DNA of 46,975 bases from an uncultured Dorea sp. (GTDB taxonomy: Bacteria; Bacillota; Clostridia; Lachnospirales; Lachnospiraceae), in the NCBI GenBank assembly GCA_910578455.1, contig CAJTQA010000026.1, forward strand, positions 1-46,975, in the 5' to 3' direction. Below are positions 9,368 through 18,073 of the stretch, piece after piece. Positions within the stretch are counted from its first letter, which is position 1; each line of letters starts with the position of its first letter. The notes under the pieces were generated by a model. The model saw nothing but the letters and a program-made list of their open reading frames with translations, had not been told where the DNA came from and made no database searches. The position numbers and the translations under genes are program-made.

Positions 9368-10420
9368 TCAGATTCTTTGCCCATCCCTTCTCTCCACCCG
9401 GCTGAACCCACAAACCAGCACAGCCGTTTCCGCCGCCGATACTGCCGCCAATCCCGCAAGGCTCAAAAGCATCCCTTCATCCGCCATCACAAGCGGCTCT
9501 CCCAGCAGCCTGCGGACTTCTCCTGCTTTCCGGATGACAAGCTCCGACCAAAAGGAAAAATCCGACCATGCAGTAGGGATATAATCGTCTGAAAAGTGAA
9601 TGCTCAGCATCAAAAGAGAGCATACTCCCGCAAATCCCGCCACATACCATGCGATACGGCAGGCCTCCCGTTTCATCCCATCCAGGCATTCTATGTCTCT
9701 TTTGCATTTCAATAATCCAAAAATCAATACCACCCATACCGGGAGACATGCCACAAGCCTTCCAAGCCCCACATACAGGTCTCCCTCTGACATCCACGGA
9801 CTTTCTCCGTCTTCCCCCGCCTCTCCGTATGCATCCGGAAGATATCCTGCAAGAAGCTGGCGCACATAGGAGACCGGAAGTCCGGGAGCCGATACCCGGA
9901 TATAGGGGTACTCTTTTCCCTCTTCACCCTGTATCATGCAAAGGCTCTCCTTTTCCTTTATCACACCCCGCACAATGTAAGCTTTCCCCTCCATCTCAAA
10001 TTTTCCGCCGATGCACTCCCGTGAGCCGAATAACTCCTCCGCCGTTTTCTCACTGATTACGCAGCCGTTTCTGTCGCTGTCCGTAACAAAGCTGCCCCCA
10101 GTGAGCCTTCCCGGCGCTGCCAGGTGCATCCCTCCTGCAATTTCCGTCCTTTTCACCTCCGCGGTTCTTCCCATATTGATATTTTGAGCCTGAATCCTCT
10201 CTCCTTCGCAAAAAAGAACCATATCCTCTATGCTGTCTCCCGCCGTTTCCGTCTTTTCCCTCCAAAACCGCTCCATCTGCTCTCTCGTGACTCCCCCTTC
10301 CGTTCCATAAAACCCAGTCTGCCCGACCGCAAGGCACAGGTTTCGGTACAGCCCGATTCCGGAGCCAAGCAGCAGTCCTGCCAGAAGGGAAAAAAGCAGC
10401 CACCCCTTAAACTTCCTTAT
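9368..10420 (-). CDS. FtsX/MacB-type ABC permease, start codon unclear
   Basis: The reading frame has one N-terminal transmembrane helix (WLLFSLLAGLLLGSGIG), an extracytoplasmic domain of about 160 residues with a MacB-like TDSDRNGCVISEKTAEELFG stretch, then three C-terminal helices near GLGRLVACLPVWVVLIFGL, RIAWYVAGFAGVCSLLML and LLSLAGLAAVSAAETAVL. This 1+3 topology fits MacB/FtsX-type permeases, which couple to an ATPase to move or release substrates. The first ATG in frame is at 10276, inside the mature domain and after the first helix. The frame extends upstream to 10420, where ATA overlaps the TAA of the adaptor gene (ATAA) exactly as ATGA overlaps do elsewhere in this operon. The start is therefore either a rare ATA/CTG or a damaged ATG. 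No ATPase gene is adjacent. It probably works with the HlyD-like adaptor upstream. Confidence 0.7.
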   Translation of the reverse strand: MRKFKGWLLFSLLAGLLLGSGIGLYRNLCLAVGQTGFYGTEGGVTREQMERFWREKTETAGDSIEDMVLFCEGERIQAQNINMGRTAEVKRTEIAGGMHLAAPGRLTGGSFVTDSDRNGCVISEKTAEELFGSRECIGGKFEMEGKAYIVRGVIKEKESLCMIQGEEGKEYPYIRVSAPGLPVSYVRQLLAGYLPDAYGEAGEDGESPWMSEGDLYVGLGRLVACLPVWVVLIFGLLKCKRDIECLDGMKREACRIAWYVAGFAGVCSLLMLSIHFSDDYIPTAWSDFSFWSELVIRKAGEVRRLLGEPLVMADEGMLLSLAGLAAVSAAETAVLVCGFSRVERRDGQRI

Positions 10421-11814
10421 TCGTCCAAACGTACCCTGTCACCTTCCTTTACATACTTATTGGATTCTGCAATGACAAGCGCCTCCCCGGGAAAACTCCC
10501 CTCTACCGCGGCATTCTCCTGGTCTTTTCCAATCACTGTCACCGGAATCTTAACCGCCTCATAATCCTCCCCCAGGATTCCTCCCCGCACTTCCGCTATA
10601 AGTACATATGCGGTTCCCCCCGCCTCCCGGAGTGCTGAAAGGGGAATCACGCTGTCATACCTGCTGTCCGAATTTTTGCTGTACTCATAGGTAAAGCTGG
10701 CTCCCGCCTCGCCGGAATCCTCTTCTACACTGCTATGCCAGAATACCTGGCTGCCAGCCGATGATATGCCTCCCGCCTCGCCGGAGTCCTCCTGTGTGCC
10801 TCCGTCTGCCGATACGCCTTCCCGGCTGACAGTTTCAATGGAAAGCGTCGTCTCCCTTGCCGCCCCCTGAAACCTCACAGATATCTCGTCGCCCTCTATT
10901 GCCTTTCCGCCCTCTTCCGGAGGCAGGATGCCACAGGCCTCCAGCGGGCCGCACTCCAGCACAATCTGCTCCGTCCCTGTGGTAATCGTTCCCTCCTGCG
11001 CCCCCACAGACGCCAGCCGCCCGCTCTCTGCCGCCTTTATCAGCCCTTTTGCCTTTTTTATTTTTTTCAGCTTGTCAAGCTTTTCCTTCATCCCCTCAAG
11101 CTCCAGCTTTGTGCTTTCCTGCCCAAGCTTAGAAATCTGAGAGCGTGTGCCTTCATTCTTCTTCTGGTTTTCTTCCTCCTGCCTTGCAAGCCGATACGCA
11201 TCTTTCGCCTGTTCACAGGCTTTTTTTGCCGACTCAAGCTCTTCTTTCCAACTGTCCTCTCCGGCGCTGCCGCTTTCGGCATTGTCTCCTTCGTTTTCTT
11301 CAGTAAGTGCATCTTCCTTATTTATATCGTCTCCTGATGCATTCCCAGCATTTTCTTTTTTGGGTTTTCGTTTCCTCACCTCAGAGAGCGTTTCTTTTGC
11401 CGCCTCAAGCTCCAGTTTCGCCTGAGCCGCCGCCGAGACTCTTTTTTCCGGCTTTCCCTCAAGCTCCTGCTGTTTCAGGACGATTTCCTTCATCTGAATC
11501 TCACGCTCCTGCTGTTTTATCTGCTCCTCCAGATAGTCCATATCCAGCTGAAGGATTTTTTCTCCCTTTTTAACGTCTCTGCCCGGCTTTGCCAAAACTC
11601 TGGCAACTTTCTGCCCTTCCGGCAATGACTGAAATTCCCTGTCTCGATACCGAATCGTTCCCGTTCCCTGAAAGCGCAGCACAAGAGTTCCTCTCCTTGG
11701 CGGTTCTGTCTTCACTTTCGCAACAGTAAGGGAGGCTGCTGCCCTTGCAATGATCGTGCAAAAAAACATCGCAATGAAAAATGTCACCATGCCTTTCATA
11801 ATCTTTTCTTTCAT
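10417..11814 (-). CDS. HlyD/MacA-type membrane fusion (adaptor) protein
   Basis: About 465 residues. The ATG at 11814 follows AAAGGGG at good spacing; a TTG two codons earlier is less likely. There is one N-terminal membrane segment (MVTFFIAMFFCTIIARAAA), a first lipoyl half (VARVLAKPGRDVKKGEKILQ), a long charged coiled-coil hairpin (about residues 85-265), the second lipoyl half (GRLASVGAQEGTITTGTEQI), then beta-barrel and membrane-proximal domains ending KYVKEGDRVRLDE. In Gram-positive cells such adaptors pair with MacB-type permeases and form an extracellular platform for export or lipoprotein/peptide handling. It lies between the sugar-ABC permeases and the FtsX-like permease in one operon. 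An acidic insert carries two near-identical EDSGEAG units. Confidence 0.85.
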   Translation of the reverse strand: MKEKIMKGMVTFFIAMFFCTIIARAAASLTVAKVKTEPPRRGTLVLRFQGTGTIRYRDREFQSLPEGQKVARVLAKPGRDVKKGEKILQLDMDYLEEQIKQQEREIQMKEIVLKQQELEGKPEKRVSAAAQAKLELEAAKETLSEVRKRKPKKENAGNASGDDINKEDALTEENEGDNAESGSAGEDSWKEELESAKKACEQAKDAYRLARQEEENQKKNEGTRSQISKLGQESTKLELEGMKEKLDKLKKIKKAKGLIKAAESGRLASVGAQEGTITTGTEQIVLECGPLEACGILPPEEGGKAIEGDEISVRFQGAARETTLSIETVSREGVSADGGTQEDSGEAGGISSAGSQVFWHSSVEEDSGEAGASFTYEYSKNSDSRYDSVIPLSALREAGGTAYVLIAEVRGGILGEDYEAVKIPVTVIGKDQENAAVEGSFPGEALVIAESNKYVKEGDRVRLDE

Positions 11815-11829
11815 CTGCAAGCCCCTTTC

Positions 11830-12675
11830 CTATTCTTTAAGCCCCGACGCCGCAATTCCCTGACGGAGGTACTCTTGCCCCCACAAAAACACAAGCACTG
11901 CCGGTGTTATCATGATGACAGACGCCGCAAAAGACACGCCTGCCCGTGCCGCCGTAATCTCAGGAAGATACAGGGAGAGGGGCATTTTTGACTCGGTTTT
12001 TAAAAATGTCATCGGCAATTCCAGCGAATTCCAGCACTCCAGAAAATCCAGGATCAGGCAGGATGCGATTCCCGGCTTGCCAAGAGGCAGCCCGACTTTT
12101 AAGAATATCTGGAACGGCCCGGCTCCGTCAATCTCTGCCGCCTCGATCATCGTCTTCGGAATGGCACGGAAAAACTTCTCCATGATGAACACCGGGAATG
12201 TAGAAAAAATCCCCGGCAGTATCACCGCCAGGTGCGTATCCATAAGAGACAGCTTATCAAGCACCAGATAACTTGACACCATTGTCACCTGAAACGGCAG
12301 CACCATCAGGATGACATATGTTATAAATAACGCCCGCCTTCCCCGGAACCGATATCTTGCAAATGCCCACGCTGCCGGAAGCGCAACCGCCATCTGGCCC
12401 GCAAGCACACAGGCGGTCTGTTTTACAGAGTTCCAGAACATTACGAAAAATCCGGGCGAGTCCAGAAGAATCTCCGCATATCCTCTAAGGGTCAGATATT
12501 TCGGCAGAATCCTCATAGCAGCTCTATCCTCTCCCATCCCCAACACTGCGCCGTATACTTCCTTAAGCTCTCCCTCCCCCATCAGGGAGCTCCCCATCAT
12601 CACAACGCACGGAAACACCGTCAATAGACTTACGATTCCCAAAACAGCGCACAGAAATCTCTTCTTCCCGCTCAT
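11830..12675 (-). CDS. Carbohydrate ABC transporter permease, MalG type
   Basis: A 281-residue integral membrane protein with about six helices and the EAA loop EAAEIDGAGPFQIFLKVGLP, which docks the ATPase. It resembles MalG/UgpE-type permeases (CUT1 family) in length and C-terminal layout. The ATG at 12675 follows AGGAGG and overlaps the stop of the MalF-type gene (ATGA), so the two permeases are translationally coupled. The substrate cannot be read from the sequence. No MsmK/UgpC-type ATPase is encoded nearby. CUT1 systems often share one ATPase encoded elsewhere, which may be the case here. Confidence 0.9.
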   Translation of the reverse strand: MSGKKRFLCAVLGIVSLLTVFPCVVMMGSSLMGEGELKEVYGAVLGMGEDRAAMRILPKYLTLRGYAEILLDSPGFFVMFWNSVKQTACVLAGQMAVALPAAWAFARYRFRGRRALFITYVILMVLPFQVTMVSSYLVLDKLSLMDTHLAVILPGIFSTFPVFIMEKFFRAIPKTMIEAAEIDGAGPFQIFLKVGLPLGKPGIASCLILDFLECWNSLELPMTFLKTESKMPLSLYLPEITAARAGVSFAASVIMITPAVLVFLWGQEYLRQGIAASGLKE

Positions 12676-13514
12676 TCGTCATCCTCCTGTCTTGTGATTG
12701 CAAAAAGTATCAGCGCGCCGACTACTGCCGCAAGCATCACCGCAGCCGCACCCATCTTCTGGATATCAAGCTTTGTAAACCAGTTGTTAAAAAGGTGCTG
12801 CAGCATATAGATGCTTTCATGGGGATACTCCCCGGCAATTAGATATGCCTCCCGGAATACCCGGAAAGCATTTACAAAAGAGAGCATCCCTATCATCGCC
12901 GCGCCCGGCTTTATCTGGGGAAAAGTGATATAAAGAAGGCACTGGAATCCGCTTGCTCCCGCCGTCTTCGCCGCCTCGTACTGCTCTTTCGGGATTCCCG
13001 CCAGAGCCGCGCTCCACAGCACCATATCATACCCCAGGTTCTTCCATATGTAGGAAAACACCAGCACCCCGAATGCCGCCCCGGAATCCATCCAGTCTTT
13101 CCCCGGAATATGAAACCATCCCAATACCTCATTCACAAGCCCCTGGCTGTGAAACATAAGCCGCCAGAATACGACGACAGATGCAACCGGAATCGCCACC
13201 GGCAAAAGATACACGGCTCCAAAGGCCTTCCCCGCCCTCCCCGCCCAGTCAGTCAAAAGGGCGAGGAGGAAGGACAGGCACATAAGGAGCGGCAGGCAGA
13301 CAATAAGAAATCTTGCCGTATTGGAAAGCGCCATCCTAAACATCTCGTTCTGTAATACTTCCCTGTAGTTGGAAAATCCGACAAACACTCCTCCCACCGC
13401 CCGAAAAAAGGAACGCCGGATAACATCCGCAAACGGTATGAATACAAAAACCGCAGTTCCCGCAAGACTCGGCAGAAGAAAAAAATATGCCGTCCGCCCT
13501 TTTCCTTTTCTCAT
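12672..13514 (-). CDS. Carbohydrate ABC transporter permease, MalF type
   Basis: A 280-residue permease with six predicted helices and the EAA loop EAAKTAGASGFQCLLYITFP. The N-terminus GRTAYFFLLPSLAGTAVFVF is typical of the UgpA/LacF type of CUT1 sugar permease. The ATG at 13514 has GGAAGGAGGAGG upstream. It lies 50 bp after the solute-binding lipoprotein gene and overlaps the MalG-type gene by four bases. It is expected to form the membrane channel together with the MalG-type partner. Confidence 0.9.
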   Translation of the reverse strand: MRKGKGRTAYFFLLPSLAGTAVFVFIPFADVIRRSFFRAVGGVFVGFSNYREVLQNEMFRMALSNTARFLIVCLPLLMCLSFLLALLTDWAGRAGKAFGAVYLLPVAIPVASVVVFWRLMFHSQGLVNEVLGWFHIPGKDWMDSGAAFGVLVFSYIWKNLGYDMVLWSAALAGIPKEQYEAAKTAGASGFQCLLYITFPQIKPGAAMIGMLSFVNAFRVFREAYLIAGEYPHESIYMLQHLFNNWFTKLDIQKMGAAAVMLAAVVGALILFAITRQEDDE

Positions 13515-13564
13515 GCCGCCTCCTCCTTCCCCGGCATCCTGCCGTAAAACATCTTACCTGTCTG

Positions 13565-15805
13565 TCACTCTGACAGATACGCGTCCGCCGTCTGGCAGAT
13601 AGCCTTCGCCGTTTCTTCTGCCGTCTGTTTCCCGCCGTAACACTTTTCAAGCTCATCAAGGACGGTATCCGTTATGACGCGGTCTGGCAAAAACGGAGTT
13701 TTTAATTTTCTGACTAATGTGGTCAAGGATTCCATCTCTTCCGTCTTCAGGCAGGTAAATTCTTCCATGAAACTCTCCCCTGTCTCCGGGTCTTCTCCTC
13801 CAATCGACATATAGAACTGCTCATCCTCCGGAAGCTTTGTCTTTTCCACCAGCGCTTTTAACCCTGTTTCCGTGACAGAAAGCCCTGACATACTGTCATT
13901 TTTTTGCACATCCTCCGAAAACAGGCATCCCACAAATTCCTCCGCCAGCTCCTCCTGCTTTGACGATGCATTGATTCCGGCAATCGAGGACGGAACATAA
14001 AGCCCTTTGATGCTTTCTGGCTCTCCCCCGCATCTTCCTGCCGCCGCATACACCTCACTGCCCTTCACAAGACCCACAATCTCTGTTATATGTGCATATT
14101 TTTCCTGTCTTAATACTCCTTGTGCTGAGCAGTAACTTGCATCCAGCTCATTCCAGATACTCTCTTCCCTCTCATTTTCACCTGCCGCCTTCTCGTATGC
14201 CCTGAGGTCTCCGTTCTCGCAGATTTTCAGCCAATCCTCTAAAAGCCGTGTGAGTCTCCCTTCATTCAGCGTCCGGTCTTTATCAAGCAGCTCATACTGC
14301 ATCATATTAAAAAGTGTCATCCCGATCAGGTCATGGCTCGTCTGCCCGAACAGCCGCACGTCCGGATGGCTCCCGGCATACTCATGCAGCTTTTCCATGG
14401 ACGCGCAGGCATTTACCTCATCCTTTGTTCCATAGATGACCGGAACCCTTATCCTTGCAGGGAGCGCATAGACTTTCCCTTCCTTTTCCGCTGTATTCCC
14501 AATGACGTCTATAAGCGCGCCCTCTTTAGACAGCTTTTTTGACAGTCCTGTCAAATCCTTCAGAATCCCCTTTTCGATATAGGAATCCATCGGCAGCCCG
14601 TCAAGTATAACCACATCCGCACCGCTGCCTCCCAAAAGCTCCGTATTCAGGCTCCTGATATCGTCTGCCGACGGCTGCTCCTGCTCGCCCGCCGCAAAAC
14701 GGTAATCCACCTTCACTTCCGGATGGCTGCTCTGGAACGCGTACACTGCCTGGGCAACCGTGCGGTCTTCTTTCATGCTGTAGACGCTCAGGGTTTCCTC
14801 CTGAACGGAAGGCACTGTCTTATCATAGGCGTACTGCATCAGCTTATACTCCCGTTCTCCTGTCGTATAAAGTCCGAAAAACACCGGCATCTTGTCCCCG
14901 CTTACCGTAAACTGCCTCAGATATGCAGAGCTGGCGCTCATCATGCCATTTCCCCCGTCCATCACGTTCTCAATTACACTGCCGTCCTCCACTATCCGGT
15001 GTATTCCCTCTTTCGCCGCCAGATACCATATGCCTTCCTGCCCTGCCGCTATCGCTGCATCCCCAAGATTAAACCCTGTATCTATCGTATTCTTCTTTTC
15101 AAATCCGCTCATATCATAAAAATCTATCTTTTTGCTGTCTCCTCCTATCACTGCGGCAGTCTGCTCCGATATTGCCAGCGTATTCTGGTATTCCGAATTG
15201 ACCTCCAGGCCTTCTATAGAATGGACAAGCTTTTCGTTCCTGTAAAATTCCACCGCCATGCTTTCGATATTCCCGACTCCCACAACGCCGTCCTTCCACA
15301 CGTCCATATCCACAAACCATGAGCTGGCTCCGTCTCTTTTTTTCTCCAGAAGGGACTTTGGGGTGACATCCTCCGCTTTCCCTTTTTCCCCTTCCGTCAC
15401 GATATGAGTTCCGTACATTTCCTCCGAGCCTTCCGCTGTCTGTGTCATGGCATGTACTTTCCCGTCCGCCGCAAGGCAGAACTTTACAGGAGTCTGCCCT
15501 AACCTCTTTTCCGCATCATTAAGCCATGCTGCCTCTTCCGGCTCCGACCAGCCCCCATCTTTATAGAAACAGCTTTTATAAGTCTCTTTCTCTTCTTCAT
15601 ATGTATACAGCACAAGCTTTCCGTCCTGCCACAGTATTCCCACTGGTTTTCCGGCATTTTCGGGAATTCCCACCTCCTTTTCCACATATCGCCCCTTTGC
15701 CTTCGCTTTCTTCCCTTCTTTCTCTGTCTCCCGGCAGCCGGAGAACATCCCTGCCGTCATTGCCAGCACAAGAATAAGTGCTATGAGTTTCCTTGCATTA
15801 TTCAT
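13565..15805 (-). CDS. Large two-domain solute-binding lipoprotein
   Basis: About 746 residues. The start MNNARKLIALILVLAM at 15805 gives a clean lipoprotein signal with lipobox FSGC (Cys near residue 23); upstream in-frame ATGs would spoil it. The C-terminal part (from about residue 350) is a family 1 extracellular solute-binding domain: VAQAVYAFQSSHPEVKVDYR, then GADVVILDGLPMDSYIEKG and KVYALPARIRVPVIYG. The extra N-terminal 300 residues contain repeated beta-type strands around DGKLVLYTYEEE, WKDGVVGVGN and EGIWYLAAKEGIHRI, suggestive of a propeller-like domain. Ordinary CUT1 binding proteins are 400-450 residues, so the fusion is unusual. It heads the operon and diverges from the two-component genes. 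It may sense or bind an external ligand rather than only feed a transporter. Confidence 0.85.
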   Translation of the reverse strand: MNNARKLIALILVLAMTAGMFSGCRETEKEGKKAKAKGRYVEKEVGIPENAGKPVGILWQDGKLVLYTYEEEKETYKSCFYKDGGWSEPEEAAWLNDAEKRLGQTPVKFCLAADGKVHAMTQTAEGSEEMYGTHIVTEGEKGKAEDVTPKSLLEKKRDGASSWFVDMDVWKDGVVGVGNIESMAVEFYRNEKLVHSIEGLEVNSEYQNTLAISEQTAAVIGGDSKKIDFYDMSGFEKKNTIDTGFNLGDAAIAAGQEGIWYLAAKEGIHRIVEDGSVIENVMDGGNGMMSASSAYLRQFTVSGDKMPVFFGLYTTGEREYKLMQYAYDKTVPSVQEETLSVYSMKEDRTVAQAVYAFQSSHPEVKVDYRFAAGEQEQPSADDIRSLNTELLGGSGADVVILDGLPMDSYIEKGILKDLTGLSKKLSKEGALIDVIGNTAEKEGKVYALPARIRVPVIYGTKDEVNACASMEKLHEYAGSHPDVRLFGQTSHDLIGMTLFNMMQYELLDKDRTLNEGRLTRLLEDWLKICENGDLRAYEKAAGENEREESIWNELDASYCSAQGVLRQEKYAHITEIVGLVKGSEVYAAAGRCGGEPESIKGLYVPSSIAGINASSKQEELAEEFVGCLFSEDVQKNDSMSGLSVTETGLKALVEKTKLPEDEQFYMSIGGEDPETGESFMEEFTCLKTEEMESLTTLVRKLKTPFLPDRVITDTVLDELEKCYGGKQTAEETAKAICQTADAYLSE

Positions 15806-15838
15806 ACATCCTGCTCCCTTCATCGTTTTCCTCTTCTC

Positions 15839-15919
15839 AGTATAATCCCCAAATCTCAAAAAAACTTGGAAAATGCACAGCATATCTTAAAGATTTTTTT
15901 GAGATTTCTGTGGTATACT
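15839..15919. promoter_or_regulatory. Divergent promoters with a shared 14-bp operator box
   Basis: The box TTTTTTTGAGATTT occurs perfectly twice as an inverted pair: on the minus strand at 15851-15864 and on the plus strand at 15894-15907. Each is followed after exactly 6 bp by TATACTG (-10 at 15839-15844 minus and 15914-15919 plus). Neither side has a good -35 hexamer; the box covers that position. This is the arrangement expected for an OmpR-family activator binding in place of the -35. The regulator encoded just downstream on the plus strand is the obvious candidate. Confidence 0.7.
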
Positions 15920-15949
15920 GTTTTTAACCATATAAGAGGGGGCGGATTT

Positions 15950-16645
15950 ATGAGAATTTTGATTATAGAAGATGATGCACAGCTTTCAGATGTCCTCCGG
16001 CTGCAGTTTGAGCAGGAAGGGATCCAAGCTGACCATGTGGCAAATGGCGCAGATGCCGTTTACTATGCGCTCCAGACTGTATACGATGTTATTATCCTGG
16101 ATCGGATGCTGCCGGGAATGGACGGTCTCTCCCTCTTAAAGGCAATACGGGAAAATAAGATCCATACCCCTGTCATCCTTGCTACTGCCGTAGATTCCGT
16201 AAAGGAGCGGATTGCAGGATTAAATCTCGGCGCTGACGACTATATCGCAAAACCTTATGACATAGGAGAACTCCTCGCCAGAATCCGCGCTTTGACCCGC
16301 CGTCCGGGCCTCCTCAGCGACACCGGCACTCTCGCCTTCGCCGACCTGGCTTTTTGCGCTCAGAGCCACGAACTGTCCTGCGGGAAAGAAACCGTAAAGC
16401 TCTCTGGGCGTGAGGCTCTCCTCATGGAATATTTTCTTAAAAACCCAGGCCAGACCCTCCCCCGCCAACTTATCTACGCCCGTATCTGGGGACCGGACGG
16501 AGAAGTGGAGGACGGCAATTTAGATACTTATATCTATTATCTGCGGAAACGCCTCCGCACCCTGAACAGCCAGGTCTCAATCCAAACCGTCCACGGCATC
16601 GGCTACCGCGCAGACGCCCCCGGGAAAAACGAGGTGTCACCATGA
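15950..16645 (+). CDS. OmpR/PhoB-family response regulator
   Basis: A 231-residue regulator starting MRILIIEDDAQLSDVLRL. The ATG at 15950 follows AGAGGGGGCGG. The receiver domain has the acidic pair (EDD), the phospho-acceptor Asp in VIILDRMLPGMDG, the Thr/Ser position in ILATAVDS and the conserved Lys in DDYIAKPYD. The C-terminal winged helix includes LSGREALLMEYFLKNPGQ and ends IQTVHGIGYRAD. It overlaps the kinase gene by ATGA. It is divergent from the lipoprotein/transporter operon and likely controls both through the shared box between them. Confidence 0.95.
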   Translation: MRILIIEDDAQLSDVLRLQFEQEGIQADHVANGADAVYYALQTVYDVIILDRMLPGMDGLSLLKAIRENKIHTPVILATAVDSVKERIAGLNLGADDYIAKPYDIGELLARIRALTRRPGLLSDTGTLAFADLAFCAQSHELSCGKETVKLSGREALLMEYFLKNPGQTLPRQLIYARIWGPDGEVEDGNLDTYIYYLRKRLRTLNSQVSIQTVHGIGYRADAPGKNEVSP

Positions 16646-17943
16646 TTACATCCTTTGCACGCCGCCTGACAATTTTATTCACAACCGCCACCAGCGTTAT
16701 CCTGACGCTGGCTTTGTGCCTGTCCTTTTTTTCCCAGTTCAAGATTACCAAGATTCAAAGACTTGACTCTTTTACAACTCAGTTCCTTGACCTTGCCCAC
16801 CGTCTGGAAAACTCCTCCGGCCTCACCGACAGCTGGCTGGCGCAAATGGAAACGGACGGGCATTTTATCATTCATATCGAAGACAACCAGATTCCCCTCT
16901 TTTTCTCCGGCTCATGGGAGACTCCCACAAGCCGGCAGTATCTGCTCTCCCTTGCGCGCAGAAAGGCGGAGGAGGAACATGTAAATCTCTCTGCCCGCCC
17001 ATTTTCCAGTTCTTCTGACAAAACCTCCGTCTTTTCACTGAAAGGAAGACACGGGGATACTTACCGGGGGAGCGCCGTCGTCATCTCAACAGAACAGGGG
17101 TTCCGTTCTATGATACTTCTTGCGGACACCACCGGAGAACGGCGCGCACTGTATTTTCAGCTGTCGTTTTTCGTCCTGTTAGAGATTTCCGGTGTCCTGG
17201 CTCTGTACACCATCAGCCGCTATGCAGTCGGAAAAGCCGTATCTCCACTGGAGGAATATCACCAGAGGCAGACCGATTTCGTCGCCTCCGCCGCCCATGA
17301 GCTGCGCTCTCCCCTGGCGGTCATCCAGGCAAGCGCCTCCGCCGTCAGCGTTTCCTCCGAACAGTCCTCCCACATGATACGCCTCATCAGAGAAGAATGC
17401 GCGCGCGCAGGAAAGCTCATTAAAACTCTCCTTCTCCTCGCCTCCGCGGATTCCAAAAGCCTTAGCAAAGATATGCAGCCCGTGGAGACTGACATGCTGC
17501 TCCTCAGCCTGTATGAATCTTTTGAGCCATTATGTCTCTCCCGCCGCATACGCCTTAAGCTGTCGCTGCCGGAAGAAATTCTGCCCAAAGCAATCGGAAA
17601 CGAACAATGGATCTACCAAATCCTGTCTGTCTTCCTGGACAATGCCCTCTCATACGGCTGCGGCAGTCCAGACCCTGTCATTCTCCTGGCGGCACAGACA
17701 GGCAAATCCCATGTGACGCTCTCCGTCTCAGATAACGGTTTCGGAATCGCCGACGAGCAAAAGGCGCTTATCTTTGAACGTTTCTACCGGGGAGATGCCT
17801 CCCGGCATGATAAAGGCCACGCCGGACTTGGGCTCAGCATCGCCCATACTCTTGCCGGGCAGATGGACTGTACCATAACCCTGTCTGACACTCCGGGCGG
17901 AGGCTGTACCTTTTCACTCACGCTTCCCAAATCCGCCAGATAA
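16642..17943 (+). CDS. Sensor histidine kinase
   Basis: A 433-residue kinase with two transmembrane helices (about residues 8-32 and 172-193) around an extracytoplasmic sensor of about 140 residues. The H-box is ASAAHELRSPLAVIQASA, the N-box is FLDNALSYG, G1 is VSDNGFGIADEQ, the F-box is IFERFYRGD and G2 is GHAGLGLSIAH. There is no clear HAMP domain; the second helix runs directly into the dimerisation helix. It overlaps the regulator by four bases and is its cognate kinase. The stimulus is unknown. The neighbouring large lipoprotein could be part of signal detection. Confidence 0.95.
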   Translation: MITSFARRLTILFTTATSVILTLALCLSFFSQFKITKIQRLDSFTTQFLDLAHRLENSSGLTDSWLAQMETDGHFIIHIEDNQIPLFFSGSWETPTSRQYLLSLARRKAEEEHVNLSARPFSSSSDKTSVFSLKGRHGDTYRGSAVVISTEQGFRSMILLADTTGERRALYFQLSFFVLLEISGVLALYTISRYAVGKAVSPLEEYHQRQTDFVASAAHELRSPLAVIQASASAVSVSSEQSSHMIRLIREECARAGKLIKTLLLLASADSKSLSKDMQPVETDMLLLSLYESFEPLCLSRRIRLKLSLPEEILPKAIGNEQWIYQILSVFLDNALSYGCGSPDPVILLAAQTGKSHVTLSVSDNGFGIADEQKALIFERFYRGDASRHDKGHAGLGLSIAHTLAGQMDCTITLSDTPGGGCTFSLTLPKSAR

Positions 17944-18038
17944 GGCAAGTAATCATTGTGTGAATTCATTGATTTTTTTATTAAATTCAGATAATTTTTT
18001 CCTTTCATAAATTGTTTCTAATTTTATTAAATTTATGC

Positions 18039-18067
18039 TTGACTTTTTCTGATAAGTGTTGTATGAT
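18039..18067 (+). promoter_or_regulatory. Strong promoter of a short transcription unit
   Basis: TTGACT and TATGAT are separated by exactly 17 bp on the plus strand. No substantial coding frame follows before the terminator near 18295. Confidence 0.7.
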
Positions 18068-18073
18068 AAATTC

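Noticed and set aside
14723..15322. Plus-strand open frame of 199 codons
   Set aside because: Antisense to the solute-binding lipoprotein gene, which has a clear signal peptide, ribosome site and domain content.
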